NCBI RefSeq assembly: GCF_963422335.1
Contig: NZ_OY729424.1
Span: forward strand, 5,084,001 to 5,148,000
DNA length: 64,000 nucleotides
DNA from: an uncultured Roseateles sp.
GTDB taxonomy: Bacteria; Pseudomonadota; Gammaproteobacteria; Burkholderiales; Burkholderiaceae_C
Direction: 5' to 3'
Within the stretch, counting starts at the first letter, position 1, and the number at the start of each line of letters is the position of its first letter. Positions 33,123 through 41,524 of this stretch are shown here, in pieces. Under the pieces are notes generated by a model. It saw nothing but the letters and a program-made list of their open reading frames with translations, was not told the origin of the DNA and ran no database searches. The translations under genes were made by a program, and so were the position numbers.

Positions 33123-33557
33123 ATGTTTGTTTTGCGCGATGCAGCGGCCGTTGAGGCCTTTCTCGCGTCATCCCCGGATGCCGAGCTACACGGATTGATC
33201 GCCGGCCGCGTCCAAGAGCTGAGCGAGTACGACGACTACGACCTCAGCGACCTTGTGAACTTCATCGTCATGGAGGCCAGCGAGCCAGTTTCCCAGCTCG
33301 ACACGGCCCTCAGCTTTCCAGCCCTCATCAATCGCTTCGACGGCCACGCCTATGGGTCTGCTGAGTTCACCCCCTCGTGGGAAGACCTGGCGGACCACAG
33401 CGGCTGGTATGAGATGACCTATGTGCTGCGCGATGACGGGTTCGGCCTGGTGGTGTTCATCCAAAAGCACCCTGGCCTCGACCCCGGCCTCAATGCCATG
33501 TGTGCTCGGTATGCCCGGACTGCCAAGCAAACCAACCCTGAGGTAGTTGACCCATGA
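33123..33557 (+). CDS. hypothetical acidic protein, 144 aa
   Basis: Starts MFVLRDAAAVEAFLASSPDA. It is acidic, has no signal peptide, and contains the strand-rich core YEMTYVLRDDGFGLVVFIQK. It heads a run of small plasmid-like genes. A near-perfect intrinsic terminator follows at 33582. I recognise no family, but the layout and codon use match the ArdB and primase genes downstream, so it belongs to the same mobile block. Confidence 0.65.
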   Translation: MFVLRDAAAVEAFLASSPDAELHGLIAGRVQELSEYDDYDLSDLVNFIVMEASEPVSQLDTALSFPALINRFDGHAYGSAEFTPSWEDLADHSGWYEMTYVLRDDGFGLVVFIQKHPGLDPGLNAMCARYARTAKQTNPEVVDP

Positions 33558-33581
33558 GACGTATGAATCCCTCGCCCCCAG

Positions 33582-33605
33582 GCCACCACTCGGTGGCTAT
33601 TTTTT
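33582..33605 (+). terminator. intrinsic terminator
   Basis: GCCACC-ACTC-GGTGGC is followed by TATTTTTTC. It lies 25 bases after the 144-residue gene and before the next small gene. Confidence 0.85.
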
Positions 33606-33630
33606 CGCCTATCGATTTTGTGGAGGCACT

Positions 33631-33819
33631 TTGAACTGCACCAATCCGACCGTTGCCGCGATCGTCGAGCGCCTGGACGCCAACCTCAAGGAGGCCTTCG
33701 AGGAGCGGGCCGCAATCATGGAATTCGATGCTGGCCTATCTCGGGATCATGCCGAATGCCTTGCCCTGCTGGAGTTGATTCGACTTCATACCGCTGAAGT
33801 ATTCCTCTATTTGATCTGA
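33631..33819 (+). CDS. small hypothetical protein, 62 aa, TTG start
   Basis: The ribosome-binding site TGGAGG (33621-33626) is followed by TTG at 33631, giving a 62-residue helical protein with cores VAAIVERLDANLKEAFEERA and ECLALLELIRLHTAEVFLYL. The longer in-frame extension to 33547 runs through the upstream terminator and is unlikely. Family unknown; it is one of a series of small plasmid-like genes. Confidence 0.55.
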   Translation: MNCTNPTVAAIVERLDANLKEAFEERAAIMEFDAGLSRDHAECLALLELIRLHTAEVFLYLI

Positions 33820-33915
33820 TTTACTGCGGGAGATTCGGCATCTTATTTGAAGGAACACAAATACCTTCGACCTCAATTTTTCCTTCGACTTTTCAACTTT
33901 CATAAGGACTGCCCT

Positions 33916-34419
33916 ATGACAAAACTTGACCCACAGAAACATGATTCTCAGAAACCTGAAGCACAGAAACCCTCACTGCGCATCCTCAAGGCCGCTGCCT
34001 GCCCGTCCCTCTCGGGCCGATCCACGTTGACCTACCAGATTGCCAGCTCCTCAGAGTCCGGCGTGATGCTGCGTGTTTCGGCCAACACCGGCGGCGGCTA
34101 CTTCAGCAAGGAATGGGTGCCCTTCTCGGCCATCGATGAATTGCTGGTTGCTGGTACTCCGCTGACGTTCTCCACTCTGCAGCCGATCTTTGCTGGTCGC
34201 TCAGTGAACACGGGCGGTTTCTTGATGGCCGTACTGAAAGGCCTGAACGTGATCAAGCCCACCGATGACGACCCGCGCTGCAATGAGCGTGGTGACGTTG
34301 ATGGGTTCCTCGCCGAAGTTCAGGCATTGATGGCCACAGATGTTTCGCTCCGGGAGGACGCGAGGCCTGATGGCGTAAAGGGCAAACGCAAAACCATCAC
34401 GCTGCCCAAAAGCCAATAA
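33916..34419 (+). CDS. hypothetical protein, 167 aa
   Basis: Start taken at ATG 33916 (MTKLDPQKHDSQKPEAQKPS), where AAGGACT precedes; the frame back to 33847 is AT-rich leader. After a polar Lys/Gln/Pro-rich N-terminus comes a compact domain (LTYQIASSSESGVMLRVSAN, TGGGYFSKEWVPFSAIDELL, FAGRSVNTGGFLMAVLKGLN). It ends with a basic tail KGKRKTITLPKSQ. No membrane segment. Part of the plasmid or ICE-like small-gene run; function unknown. Confidence 0.65.
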   Translation: MTKLDPQKHDSQKPEAQKPSLRILKAAACPSLSGRSTLTYQIASSSESGVMLRVSANTGGGYFSKEWVPFSAIDELLVAGTPLTFSTLQPIFAGRSVNTGGFLMAVLKGLNVIKPTDDDPRCNERGDVDGFLAEVQALMATDVSLREDARPDGVKGKRKTITLPKSQ

Positions 34420-34559
34420 GGGAGCACTGGAGATCTAGTCCGCAGATGCCTTGATGGCATCGCGACTAACTCATTGAAACGCAAAGGGTTTGGCTGCTCG
34501 CCCGGGTGTCAGGTGTCAATACCGCCCCAATACCGACCCTCTCGTTTTAAGGAGCCGCA

Positions 34560-34739
34560 ATGGTCTCTTTGGCTTTCACGCTGCTCATCACCGCGGCCAT
34601 CAGCTTCCCGTTCCGCCACACCCGTGGCATCGGCATCGCCTGTTTGAGCCTGTTCTGTTTTCTCTTTCCCTGGGGTGCCCTCGCCTTGTTGCTCACGGCT
34701 GGCGTGGCCTTCCTCATCTATTTCTACTACTACCGCTGA
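34560..34739 (+). CDS. small membrane protein, 59 aa
   Basis: A strong ribosome-binding site TAAGGAG precedes the ATG at 34560. The protein is almost entirely hydrophobic, with two predicted membrane helices (SLAFTLLITAAISF, and ACLSLFCFLFPWGALALLLT) and an aromatic end FLIYFYYYR. The next small gene starts 13 bases later with AAGGA before it, so they form a pair. Function unknown. Confidence 0.6.
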   Translation: MVSLAFTLLITAAISFPFRHTRGIGIACLSLFCFLFPWGALALLLTAGVAFLIYFYYYR

Positions 34740-34751
34740 AGGATTTTCACC

Positions 34752-34901
34752 ATGTTTTTCCAAGACTGCTTGCTGACTGCTGCTGCCACCTTGCTTGACC
34801 TGGATCTGCCGCCCGAGCTGCTGCCGCTGACGATCACGAACCAGGCGGCCTTCTTGGCTGGCCTCGACTCGGAGTGCGGTGGGGACCTTGACTGGCACTG
34901 A
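34752..34901 (+). CDS. small acidic protein, 49 aa
   Basis: Starts ATG 34752 with TGAAGGA upstream. It encodes MFFQDCLLTAAATLLDLDLP and continues to ECGGDLDWH. Net charge is strongly negative, with no membrane helix. It directly follows the 59-residue membrane protein. Small acidic proteins next to antirestriction genes can act as DNA mimics, but that is only a guess here. Confidence 0.5.
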   Translation: MFFQDCLLTAAATLLDLDLPPELLPLTITNQAAFLAGLDSECGGDLDWH

Positions 34902-35080
34902 GCCCCGTCCTGACCCTCTGCATCGCCCTCCTCGCCTTCCCTCTCCCGACCCCACCCCTCGCATTTTTCGTTGATCCGCTGCCCTGCGGAGGCATCAGTG
35001 CGTCTGGCGTGTGAGGCGAGAGACGGACGGCGTCCCTAGCACCCATCAGGGTTTCGCCTGTAAGTTTTCAGGAGCACCTC

Positions 35081-35506
35081 GTGTTCACTTCGACCCAAAA
35101 TCAAATCATCTACTGCGAACGCTTGATCGATAGCCAGCGTGTTCAGCACACGGCCAAGCTTTTCGGGCTGCAATTTCCGTTGCTGCTAGAGCCCACAGTG
35201 TTTGCGATGGCCGGGAGGCTCTCGCGGACCTATCAGGGTGGCCTCTGGCACTTCAACGCCTTGAGCAATGGCGGGTTCTACATGGCGCCGGCCGGGGATG
35301 CCGGTTTCGAGGTCCGCGCTGAAAACGGCTTCTCGGGGGTCATGTCGGGCGACGCCCTGGGGGTCACGGTCTGCCTATACGCTTACAGCCTGCTGTCGTT
35401 CCAGCCGCTGCCGTTTGCTGAGGTCTGCACCGAGCACTACCACCTGCTGCGGGCCTATGCGCTGGCTCATGCGGAGTGGGCGGCTATCGCCCGGGCCATT
35501 GACTGA
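35081..35506 (+). CDS. ardB: ArdB/KlcA-family antirestriction protein
   Basis: A 141-residue protein starting at GTG 35081 with CAGGAG upstream. The family core is plain: FAMAGRLSRTYQGGLWHFNA, LSNGGFYMAPAGDAG and FSGVMSGDALGVTVCLYAYS, then YHLLRAYALAHAEWAAIARA. ArdB/KlcA proteins from plasmids and ICEs counter type I restriction after DNA entry. Its presence here shows that this block came from a transferable element. It lies about 200 bases upstream of the primase-helicase gene. Confidence 0.93.
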   Translation: MFTSTQNQIIYCERLIDSQRVQHTAKLFGLQFPLLLEPTVFAMAGRLSRTYQGGLWHFNALSNGGFYMAPAGDAGFEVRAENGFSGVMSGDALGVTVCLYAYSLLSFQPLPFAEVCTEHYHLLRAYALAHAEWAAIARAID

Positions 35507-35708
35507 TTGAGACTAACGCGACGGCAGTTTGGGGTGCACCTGGCAATTTCAAGGCCCGCATTTCCGGGGGATGGTTGCCTCCAAGCTCGCCGCTAAGATC
35601 CGTTCCCCAGCAAGCAGACCCAATCACGGTTCTGGTAGCTGGAACCCCATTTGGACGAGTTCTGAGCTCAATGCCATAGGAAACGAGAAAATATGAAGAT
35701 CACTAAAA

Positions 35709-38534
35709 ATGTATACGTCAATTTCCGCCCAAGATGGCACTACTCCGTCCGTCACATCGTCTAGCTTTCCCGAAATCCCCCAAGGGCCGTCTAACGGCGA
35801 CTCGGGCCAACCAAGTTCCTCCTACCCTGTTGCCCCCTCCGGGCCGACAACACAACCCATTGGCACTCGCCTTGACCAGTTCAAGCCGCAGGATGCCGAT
35901 CAAAACTCGGCCGATCTAGATCCGGTTGAGGCTGAACTGCAAGCCCAGCACCACGCTGGCAATCCGTGCAGTTTTGAACTCACTCCCGCCGCACTCGAAA
36001 ACTTCCTTGGGTCGCCGCAAGACCTTGTGACGACTACCCGCAATCCTGCCACCGAGCTTCTGAATGCCTTGTGGAAGCCCGGCAGCCTGACCCATCAGTT
36101 CGCGGCCAAGGGCAAGAATGGCATTTTCAGGAATCTGCCTATTGCCGATTTCGATGCCGACCTGGCGAAGGCACTCAAGCTGTCCACCTATGGCGAAGAT
36201 GTCTACTTCGCATGCGCCGAGTACGAGATCCCTGAAAACCGCAAGGCCGAAAACGTCGTCCAGGCCCGAGCCTTTTGGATGGACATCGACTGCGGCGAGC
36301 AAAAAGCCGCGGATGACAAAGGCTACGTCGACACAGCGGCGGCGGAAGCGGCACTGGTCCACTTCTGCGAGAGCATCGGCCTATACGGTCCAACGCATAT
36401 CGTCGAAAGCGGCAGCGGTCTACACGTCTATTGGGCGCTCGACAAGCCGGTCGATGCCAAATGCTGGCAGAAGCATGCGCGCCAGCTCAAGGCGCTGACC
36501 AAGAGCCAAGGACTAATCGCTGATCCAAGCAGGACCGCCGACATCGCCAGCCCGTTGCGTTTGCCAGGCACGCTGAACCACAAGCAAGTGCCGGGCAGAC
36601 CGGTAGTGCTGAAGCAGGCCAACCCTCCGATCGAGCGTGACAGCATGCTGCAGACCATTAGCAGTGCCCACGAGAAGCTGTGCGGGGCGATGACGGAGCC
36701 GGCGGTGACGTTGGCGTGCGACGAGTTGGACCGCGAAGAGCGGAACTATGGGCCTGCGGACTTGACCACCTTGGCGTCAGCACTGAAGGTTCTGGATCCC
36801 GACTGCGACGATGCGACTTGGAAGCTCAAGCGACTGGCCCCGATGGCGATTGCGGCAAGTCAATGGCCTGAGCAGGCGACCGAGCTTCGGACCCTGGCAA
36901 GAAGTTGGAGTAGCGGGGCCTTGCGGGACAAGCCGGCCTTGGCCTGGACCATCCCAGGGGCCAAAAGCGGCATTACCGGAGAAGCAGCGTTCGATGGCAC
37001 ATGGACGCGCTTTTTGACCGGCCAGTTCGGCGGACGACCGGCGACCATCGGCACCATCTATCACGATGCTAAGGAAGCAGGGTGGCGGCATCTGGATGCG
37101 CACTTCGAGGTGGTCGAGACCGAGACCATTGCCGGCGCCGTAGATCAGCGTCAGAAGCCCAGCGACAGCATGAGTACTGCTCTTGCCAAGGCCATGAATG
37201 GCGACGTTGGTGCACCGCCGAGAGCTGCATACTTGGACAAGCCTGTTCGACTGAACACCAGTTCATTCCCAGATCAGCCCACTGGCACCGGACGTGGCCT
37301 CCCAACAACGATAGCGAACACCGAGCACTTGCTGACGTCCTCTGGCATCAAGGTTCGGTACAACGTCATTAGCAAGAAGCTGGAAGTCTCGGTGCCGGGC
37401 CAATCTACCCCTCTGGACAACAACGTTGCTCTTGCTCGTATTCAGAGCCTTGCCGCGCTCAATGGCATGACGCTGCCAAATCTTCAAGGGTACCTGGGGG
37501 CGATCGGCGACGAGAAGCAATTCAACCCTACGGCGGATTGGATGCTTTCCAAACCATGGGATGGCGTAGATCGTCTGCCCGCGTTTTACGCGACATTGGT
37601 CGAGCGAGAAGGGTTCCCCACGGCACTCAAGACGACGCTTTTGTATCGATGGATGCTGAGCGTGGTTGCGGCTGCGCTGATGCCGTCTGGCTTCCGCTCT
37701 CGCGGCGTGCTGACACTGCAGGGGCCTCAATCGATCGGCAAGACCTCGTGGATCAGATCTCTCGTCTCCGATCCGCTCCTGCGCGAGTCGCTGATCAAGC
37801 TTGATCACCATCTCGACCCGTCGAACAAGGACAGCCTGGCCACCGCCATCGAGCATTCGATTGTGGAGATCGGCGAGCTGGATAGCTCCTTCAAGAAGGA
37901 CATAGCAAGGCTCAAGGGCTTCCTCACTGCCGGACCCGACAAGTTCAGAAGGCCCTACGACCGCTTCAACTCGGAGTACCCGCGCCGGACAGTGTTCTGC
38001 GCATCGGTGAATGACGACAACTTCCTGGTGGACCCGACGGGCAACACCAGGTTTTGGACAGTTCCGGTGACCAGCCTCAGCCATGAGCATGGCATCGACA
38101 TGCAGCAGCTCTATGCGCAGCTGGCCGAGGACTTCAATCGCGGCGCGCGCTGGTGGCTGACACCTGAAGAAGAGCACGAGCTCGAATCGCAGAACCGCAA
38201 TCACGTCGCTGTCAGTGCCCTTCGCGAAATGCTGCTCGAAAACCTGGATCTCAGCGGCACGGGCAAGTCCACCCGCATGACCGCAAGTCAACTCCTGAGG
38301 GCTCTGGGTATTCAAGTCCCGAACACCTCACAGGTGCGGGAATGCGGCGCGATCCTGAGGGAGTTCCTGGGATCACCAACGATGGTCCACAAGACGAGCG
38401 CCTGGCACGTGCGCATCAGGGAGACCGACATCAATGCGCCCTCGGTATCTGCTGGCCAAGTAGCGATGCCTGGTACGGCTCAGCAGAGCTGGCTGGAGCT
38501 GTGTTGCGCGATCCCAGAGGAAGTAGCTTTCTGA
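35709..38534 (+). CDS. primase-helicase: AEP-type primase N-terminus with VapE/VirE-type ATPase C-terminus
   Basis: A 941-residue replication protein. After a polar N-terminus comes an archaeo-eukaryotic primase-like region: the D-x-D pair in RAFWMDIDCG (about 187), VESGSGLHVYWALDKPV with the catalytic-type His (about 231), and SPLRLPGTLNHK (about 280). The C-terminal third is a virulence-associated-E type ATPase: Walker A GPQSIGKTSWIR (about 671), EIGELDSSFKKD as a Walker B-like acidic stretch, and ASVNDDNFLVDPTGNTRFW. Such proteins drive replication of phage satellites and integrative plasmids. A tyrosine integrase follows, suggesting a self-contained integrating and replicating element. 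Confidence 0.9.
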   Translation: MYTSISAQDGTTPSVTSSSFPEIPQGPSNGDSGQPSSSYPVAPSGPTTQPIGTRLDQFKPQDADQNSADLDPVEAELQAQHHAGNPCSFELTPAALENFLGSPQDLVTTTRNPATELLNALWKPGSLTHQFAAKGKNGIFRNLPIADFDADLAKALKLSTYGEDVYFACAEYEIPENRKAENVVQARAFWMDIDCGEQKAADDKGYVDTAAAEAALVHFCESIGLYGPTHIVESGSGLHVYWALDKPVDAKCWQKHARQLKALTKSQGLIADPSRTADIASPLRLPGTLNHKQVPGRPVVLKQANPPIERDSMLQTISSAHEKLCGAMTEPAVTLACDELDREERNYGPADLTTLASALKVLDPDCDDATWKLKRLAPMAIAASQWPEQATELRTLARSWSSGALRDKPALAWTIPGAKSGITGEAAFDGTWTRFLTGQFGGRPATIGTIYHDAKEAGWRHLDAHFEVVETETIAGAVDQRQKPSDSMSTALAKAMNGDVGAPPRAAYLDKPVRLNTSSFPDQPTGTGRGLPTTIANTEHLLTSSGIKVRYNVISKKLEVSVPGQSTPLDNNVALARIQSLAALNGMTLPNLQGYLGAIGDEKQFNPTADWMLSKPWDGVDRLPAFYATLVEREGFPTALKTTLLYRWMLSVVAAALMPSGFRSRGVLTLQGPQSIGKTSWIRSLVSDPLLRESLIKLDHHLDPSNKDSLATAIEHSIVEIGELDSSFKKDIARLKGFLTAGPDKFRRPYDRFNSEYPRRTVFCASVNDDNFLVDPTGNTRFWTVPVTSLSHEHGIDMQQLYAQLAEDFNRGARWWLTPEEEHELESQNRNHVAVSALREMLLENLDLSGTGKSTRMTASQLLRALGIQVPNTSQVRECGAILREFLGSPTMVHKTSAWHVRIRETDINAPSVSAGQVAMPGTAQQSWLELCCAIPEEVAF

Positions 38535-38589
38535 TCACCGCCATGGAGTTGCAGGCCCACACGATGACCTGCGCTGCTTGGCTCAAGCG

Positions 38590-38704
38590 ACCTGAGGGGG
38601 AGAGGGGGAGTGGGGAGTACTTTCTGAAAAGTTCGAGGTAGTACCTAGGTATAGGCACTGAGCCGGGAATTTTCCAGCGTCGCTCCCCCACCCCCACCTC
38701 CCCC
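38590..38704. other. G-rich and C-rich tracts between primase and integrase genes
   Basis: GAGGGGGAGAGGGGGAGTGG (starting at 38593) is followed about 65 bases later by CTCCCCCACCCCCACCTCCC (starting near 38682). The two tracts can pair imperfectly or form G-quadruplex-type structure. An imperfect palindrome GGTAGTACCTAGGTATAGG lies between them (38636-38654). The 306-base gap 38535-38840 has no other gene. It is a plausible place for a replication origin or integrase arm sites, but this is not shown. Confidence 0.4.
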
Positions 38705-38840
38705 ATCAACCCAGCTCCAACGCCATCCCAGGTATCCAGCCTGGCGGCCCTGGAGCCACTTCTCTCCGTTTTTCCTTGTGGTCCGCCCAGAGGCTCGCCG
38801 CTGCATTGCCACCCTTATCAATCTATCCAAGGAGACAGCC

Positions 38841-40040
38841 ATTCCCATCGTCAAACTCACCCCGGCCTTCGTGGCCAATTCGCTCCAATGCCCGCCCGGC
38901 CAGCGCCGCATTGAATTCGTCCCCGATGACCTCCCCGGCATGTACATCGAAGTACGCGCCACCAGCCCCGGCCAGGGCACCTACTTCCTGCGCTATAAGG
39001 ATGCCGCCAGCAAGACCTGTCACCAGAAGATCGGGAAGTCCACCGCGATCACCCTTGCCGATGCCCGCAAAGAGGCCAAGCGGCTCAAGGCCGAGATCGC
39101 CCTTGGGGCCAACCCAAGTGCGCAAGCCAAGGCCGCAAAAGCGGTGCTAACCTTCGAAGAATTCTTCGAACAGAAGTACCTGCCGCATGTCAAGCCTCGC
39201 AAACGCTCTTGGAAGCGCGATGAGGAGCTGTACCGGTTGCGGATCAAGGGTGAGCTGGGGTCCTTCCGGCTGAACCTGATCACCCGCCAGAAGGTGCAGT
39301 TGTTCCATACCGCGCTGCTGGCCAGTGGCCTCAGTCCCGCCACTGCCGACCACCATGTGAAGCTGATTCGATACGCACTGAACCTCGCCGTCGAATGGGA
39401 GGTGCTGGAGTCGAACCCGGTCAAGGGCATCAAGCTGTTCAACGCCGATAACAAGGTCGAGCACTACCTCGATGGCGCTGAGCTGGATCGGCTATTGGCA
39501 GTGCTGCGCAGTGATGAGAACCGGACCGTCTGCCTGATCGCCATGTTTTTGCTGAGTACCGGCTGCCGCCTGAACGAAGCATTGCAGGCGAAGTGGGCTC
39601 AGGTGGACCAGGCCAGTCGCCTATGGCGCATCCCGGCGGCGAACTCGAAGTCAAAGCGGGTTCGGGCAGTACCGCTGAATGACAGTGCGATTCATGTACT
39701 GGAGCAGTTGGACACAGAAGGCGAGTTCGATCACGTGTTCATCAACCGCCTATCGCGCAAGCCCTATACGACCATCATGAAAGTGTGGGCAAGGCTGAGG
39801 GTCAAGGCTGAAATCCCTCATCTGCGCATCCACGATCTGCGGCATGGCTTTGCATCACTACTGGTGTCGAGTGGTCGGACCTTGTACGAGGTGCAGCAAA
39901 TATTGGGGCACTCAGACCCCAAGGTGACCATGCGGTATTCGCACCTATCGACCAAGTCATTGCAGGAGGCGGCAAACACCGCTTCGGTGATTTTCAACAA
40001 CCCGCAGGTGGTGGCGGCAGTGGCGGCCCAGGTCGGGTAG
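38841..40040 (+). CDS. tyrosine recombinase (integrase), probable ATT start
   Basis: A 399-residue integrase with an N-terminal DUF4102-like arm-binding domain (RIEFVPDDLPGMYIEVRATS, TYFLRYKDAASKTCHQKIGK), a core-binding domain, and a full catalytic domain. The catalytic domain has Arg in LLSTGCRLNEALQAKW, H-x-x-R in LRIHDLRHGFASLLV, and His/Trp-type GHSDPKVTMRYSHLS with the nucleophilic Tyr. The ribosome-binding site AAGGAG (38829-38834) points to ATT at 38841 (IPIVKLTPAFV) as the start codon. The only other in-frame start is a GTG at 38778 with no such signal. It is complete and probably functional. An R1-type repeat begins 26 bases after its stop. Confidence 0.9.
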   Translation: MPIVKLTPAFVANSLQCPPGQRRIEFVPDDLPGMYIEVRATSPGQGTYFLRYKDAASKTCHQKIGKSTAITLADARKEAKRLKAEIALGANPSAQAKAAKAVLTFEEFFEQKYLPHVKPRKRSWKRDEELYRLRIKGELGSFRLNLITRQKVQLFHTALLASGLSPATADHHVKLIRYALNLAVEWEVLESNPVKGIKLFNADNKVEHYLDGAELDRLLAVLRSDENRTVCLIAMFLLSTGCRLNEALQAKWAQVDQASRLWRIPAANSKSKRVRAVPLNDSAIHVLEQLDTEGEFDHVFINRLSRKPYTTIMKVWARLRVKAEIPHLRIHDLRHGFASLLVSSGRTLYEVQQILGHSDPKVTMRYSHLSTKSLQEAANTASVIFNNPQVVAAVAAQVG

Positions 40041-40066
40041 CCGGGTTCAGGGCCGGGGGCTAACAA

Positions 40067-40157
40067 CCCCTCGCCTTGGGCCAGGACGGCCCCTAGAGGG
40101 CACAACCGAGGGAGACCTAGGGCGACCTCATCCGGGCTGCTAGCAGGCTCGCCATGG
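40067..40157. repeat. R1 intergenic repeat, diverged copy c (about 91 bp)
   Basis: CCCCTCGCCTTGGGCCAGGA at its start and CCGGGCTGCTAGCAGGCTCG CCATGG at its end align with the start and end blocks of R1a and R1b. The overall length is the same, while the middle has diverged. It lies immediately downstream of the tyrosine integrase, where attachment sites are often found. Confidence 0.55.
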
Positions 40158-40215
40158 GGCGGCATGACCTGACCCCAAGGATAAAAACAACAAACAACAA
40201 AACTTGGAGAAACGA

Positions 40216-40686
40216 ATGGAATCGGTAGAAGTAAATTTTGGAAAACACTGCGGGATGAGCATTGGCGCACTGATGCTTAACGAACCCAAGTATGCATATG
40301 ACTATGTCCTCAAGGCGAAGTCGCCGGAAGGTCCGTTGATCATTCTCAGGCAGCAGGTGGTGGCACTGGTTCATACGTTCAACGCAAAGCCTCTTCTGAG
40401 GTGCTGCGAAGGCCGGTGTGGTCGCAAGGCAACCTGTGGGATGGGCCGAAAAGGGGTGCTCTCAATGTCTTGGTGGTGCGACCACTGCGACGCTCACAGG
40501 AACCTCAGTGTTAGGCCAGGCATGCTGAAATACGTAGCCTCGTATCAAGAAGCCCTGGAGTACGCGAACAGCTGCACGCGAAGCAACCTTGGCTGGTCAA
40601 GGGTAGTTCGCCAGTTAGCGCGGGCGAAGGGGCTGCCTGAACGCATGACCGAAAAGGCGGTGCTAGAGTTTTTCTACGACCTTTGA
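40216..40686 (+). CDS. hypothetical protein with GKH-type N-terminus and Cys-rich putative zinc site
   Basis: A 156-residue protein starting at ATG 40216 with GGAGA upstream. The N-terminus MESVEVNFGKHCGMSIGALM with EPKYAYDYVL resembles the small F-G-K-H-x-G module found at the C-terminus of exonuclease X-like proteins. A central Cys cluster (CCEGRCGRKATCGMG, then WWCDHCDAH) could bind zinc. It follows the integrase and R1c. No firm function. Confidence 0.65.
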   Translation: MESVEVNFGKHCGMSIGALMLNEPKYAYDYVLKAKSPEGPLIILRQQVVALVHTFNAKPLLRCCEGRCGRKATCGMGRKGVLSMSWWCDHCDAHRNLSVRPGMLKYVASYQEALEYANSCTRSNLGWSRVVRQLARAKGLPERMTEKAVLEFFYDL

Positions 40687-40948
40687 CGGGGTGACACCTC
40701 GACCGGCCTCGGGAGATCCTGGGACGGCCTGGCTGCTCACCCAGGGGTATAGCGGGTGCCTAAGGGCCTGGATTCCGGCCGAACACAGACATCAGAGCTG
40801 CACTGATCAGACTTGCATTTGACACATTCACAATAACTTGCAAAGTAGATGGAAAAAGTTGACCTATCCTCCGCAAAACAGAGGTGGCGGCGCCGGCGAA
40901 ATTCAATGAATATCGAGGCGCTTATCCGCTTACTTACGGGGGAATTAC

Positions 40949-41524
40949 ATGAGGATTTCGAAAGCGCAAAAATGGTCAATTGCAGCAACGCTATCTGTAG
41001 TCTCAGCTGTCGCGATAGCAAAATTTTGGGGGCCTTTCAACGTAACGCTGTACAACCCAACAATCCAAAGTTACGCAGACGATCAACTAGTCGAGTTCGC
41101 TGCCTCCATGAACACGCCGCGTCTTGCGTTGAACATCGGTGTTCAGCAAATCAAGCGAGGTGACATCGTACGCATGACCTATGCCAGCGGCGATGTCTAC
41201 GATATGGAGGCTGCGCTTCAATGTTCATACGCGGGGGTGGGTTGTACTTGGGCAAAGAAGACAAGGAAGGATTCCATTTTCGCGCCACCCACGGTCTCAT
41301 ACCTTGAACAGAAGGATTGGCTTGCCAAGCACGGTCCTTGCGAGGACAGACCTGGAAGTCAAGATCCCTCGGCGATGAGGGACGTGACGTTCAACACAGG
41401 TCGCTGGACAGTGGAGTGGCCAGATTCTGGCAATCCCGATGTCATCATTACGCATGGCTATTGGTTGAATACAGGCCAAGTCACGGTTAGGCTCCCTTCT
41501 GGCCCTAGTAACGGTTGCAAATGA
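40949..41524 (+). CDS. exported or membrane-anchored protein of unknown function, 191 aa
   Basis: Begins MRISKAQKWSIAATLSVVSA with one N-terminal membrane or signal segment and GGGGGAATTAC just upstream. The remainder looks like an extracytoplasmic beta-rich domain with five cysteines (CSYAGVGC, GPCEDR, SNGCK). Its stop overlaps the ATG of the next gene (ATGA at 41521-41524), so the two exported proteins are made together. Family unknown. Confidence 0.65.
   Translation: MRISKAQKWSIAATLSVVSAVAIAKFWGPFNVTLYNPTIQSYADDQLVEFAASMNTPRLALNIGVQQIKRGDIVRMTYASGDVYDMEAALQCSYAGVGCTWAKKTRKDSIFAPPTVSYLEQKDWLAKHGPCEDRPGSQDPSAMRDVTFNTGRWTVEWPDSGNPDVIITHGYWLNTGQVTVRLPSGPSNGCK

Noticed and set aside
34490..34798. 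102-codon plus-strand frame over the small membrane-protein gene
   Set aside because: No ribosome-binding site and an unlikely His/Arg/Pro-rich translation; the 59-residue frame in another phase has a strong ribosome-binding site and two membrane helices.
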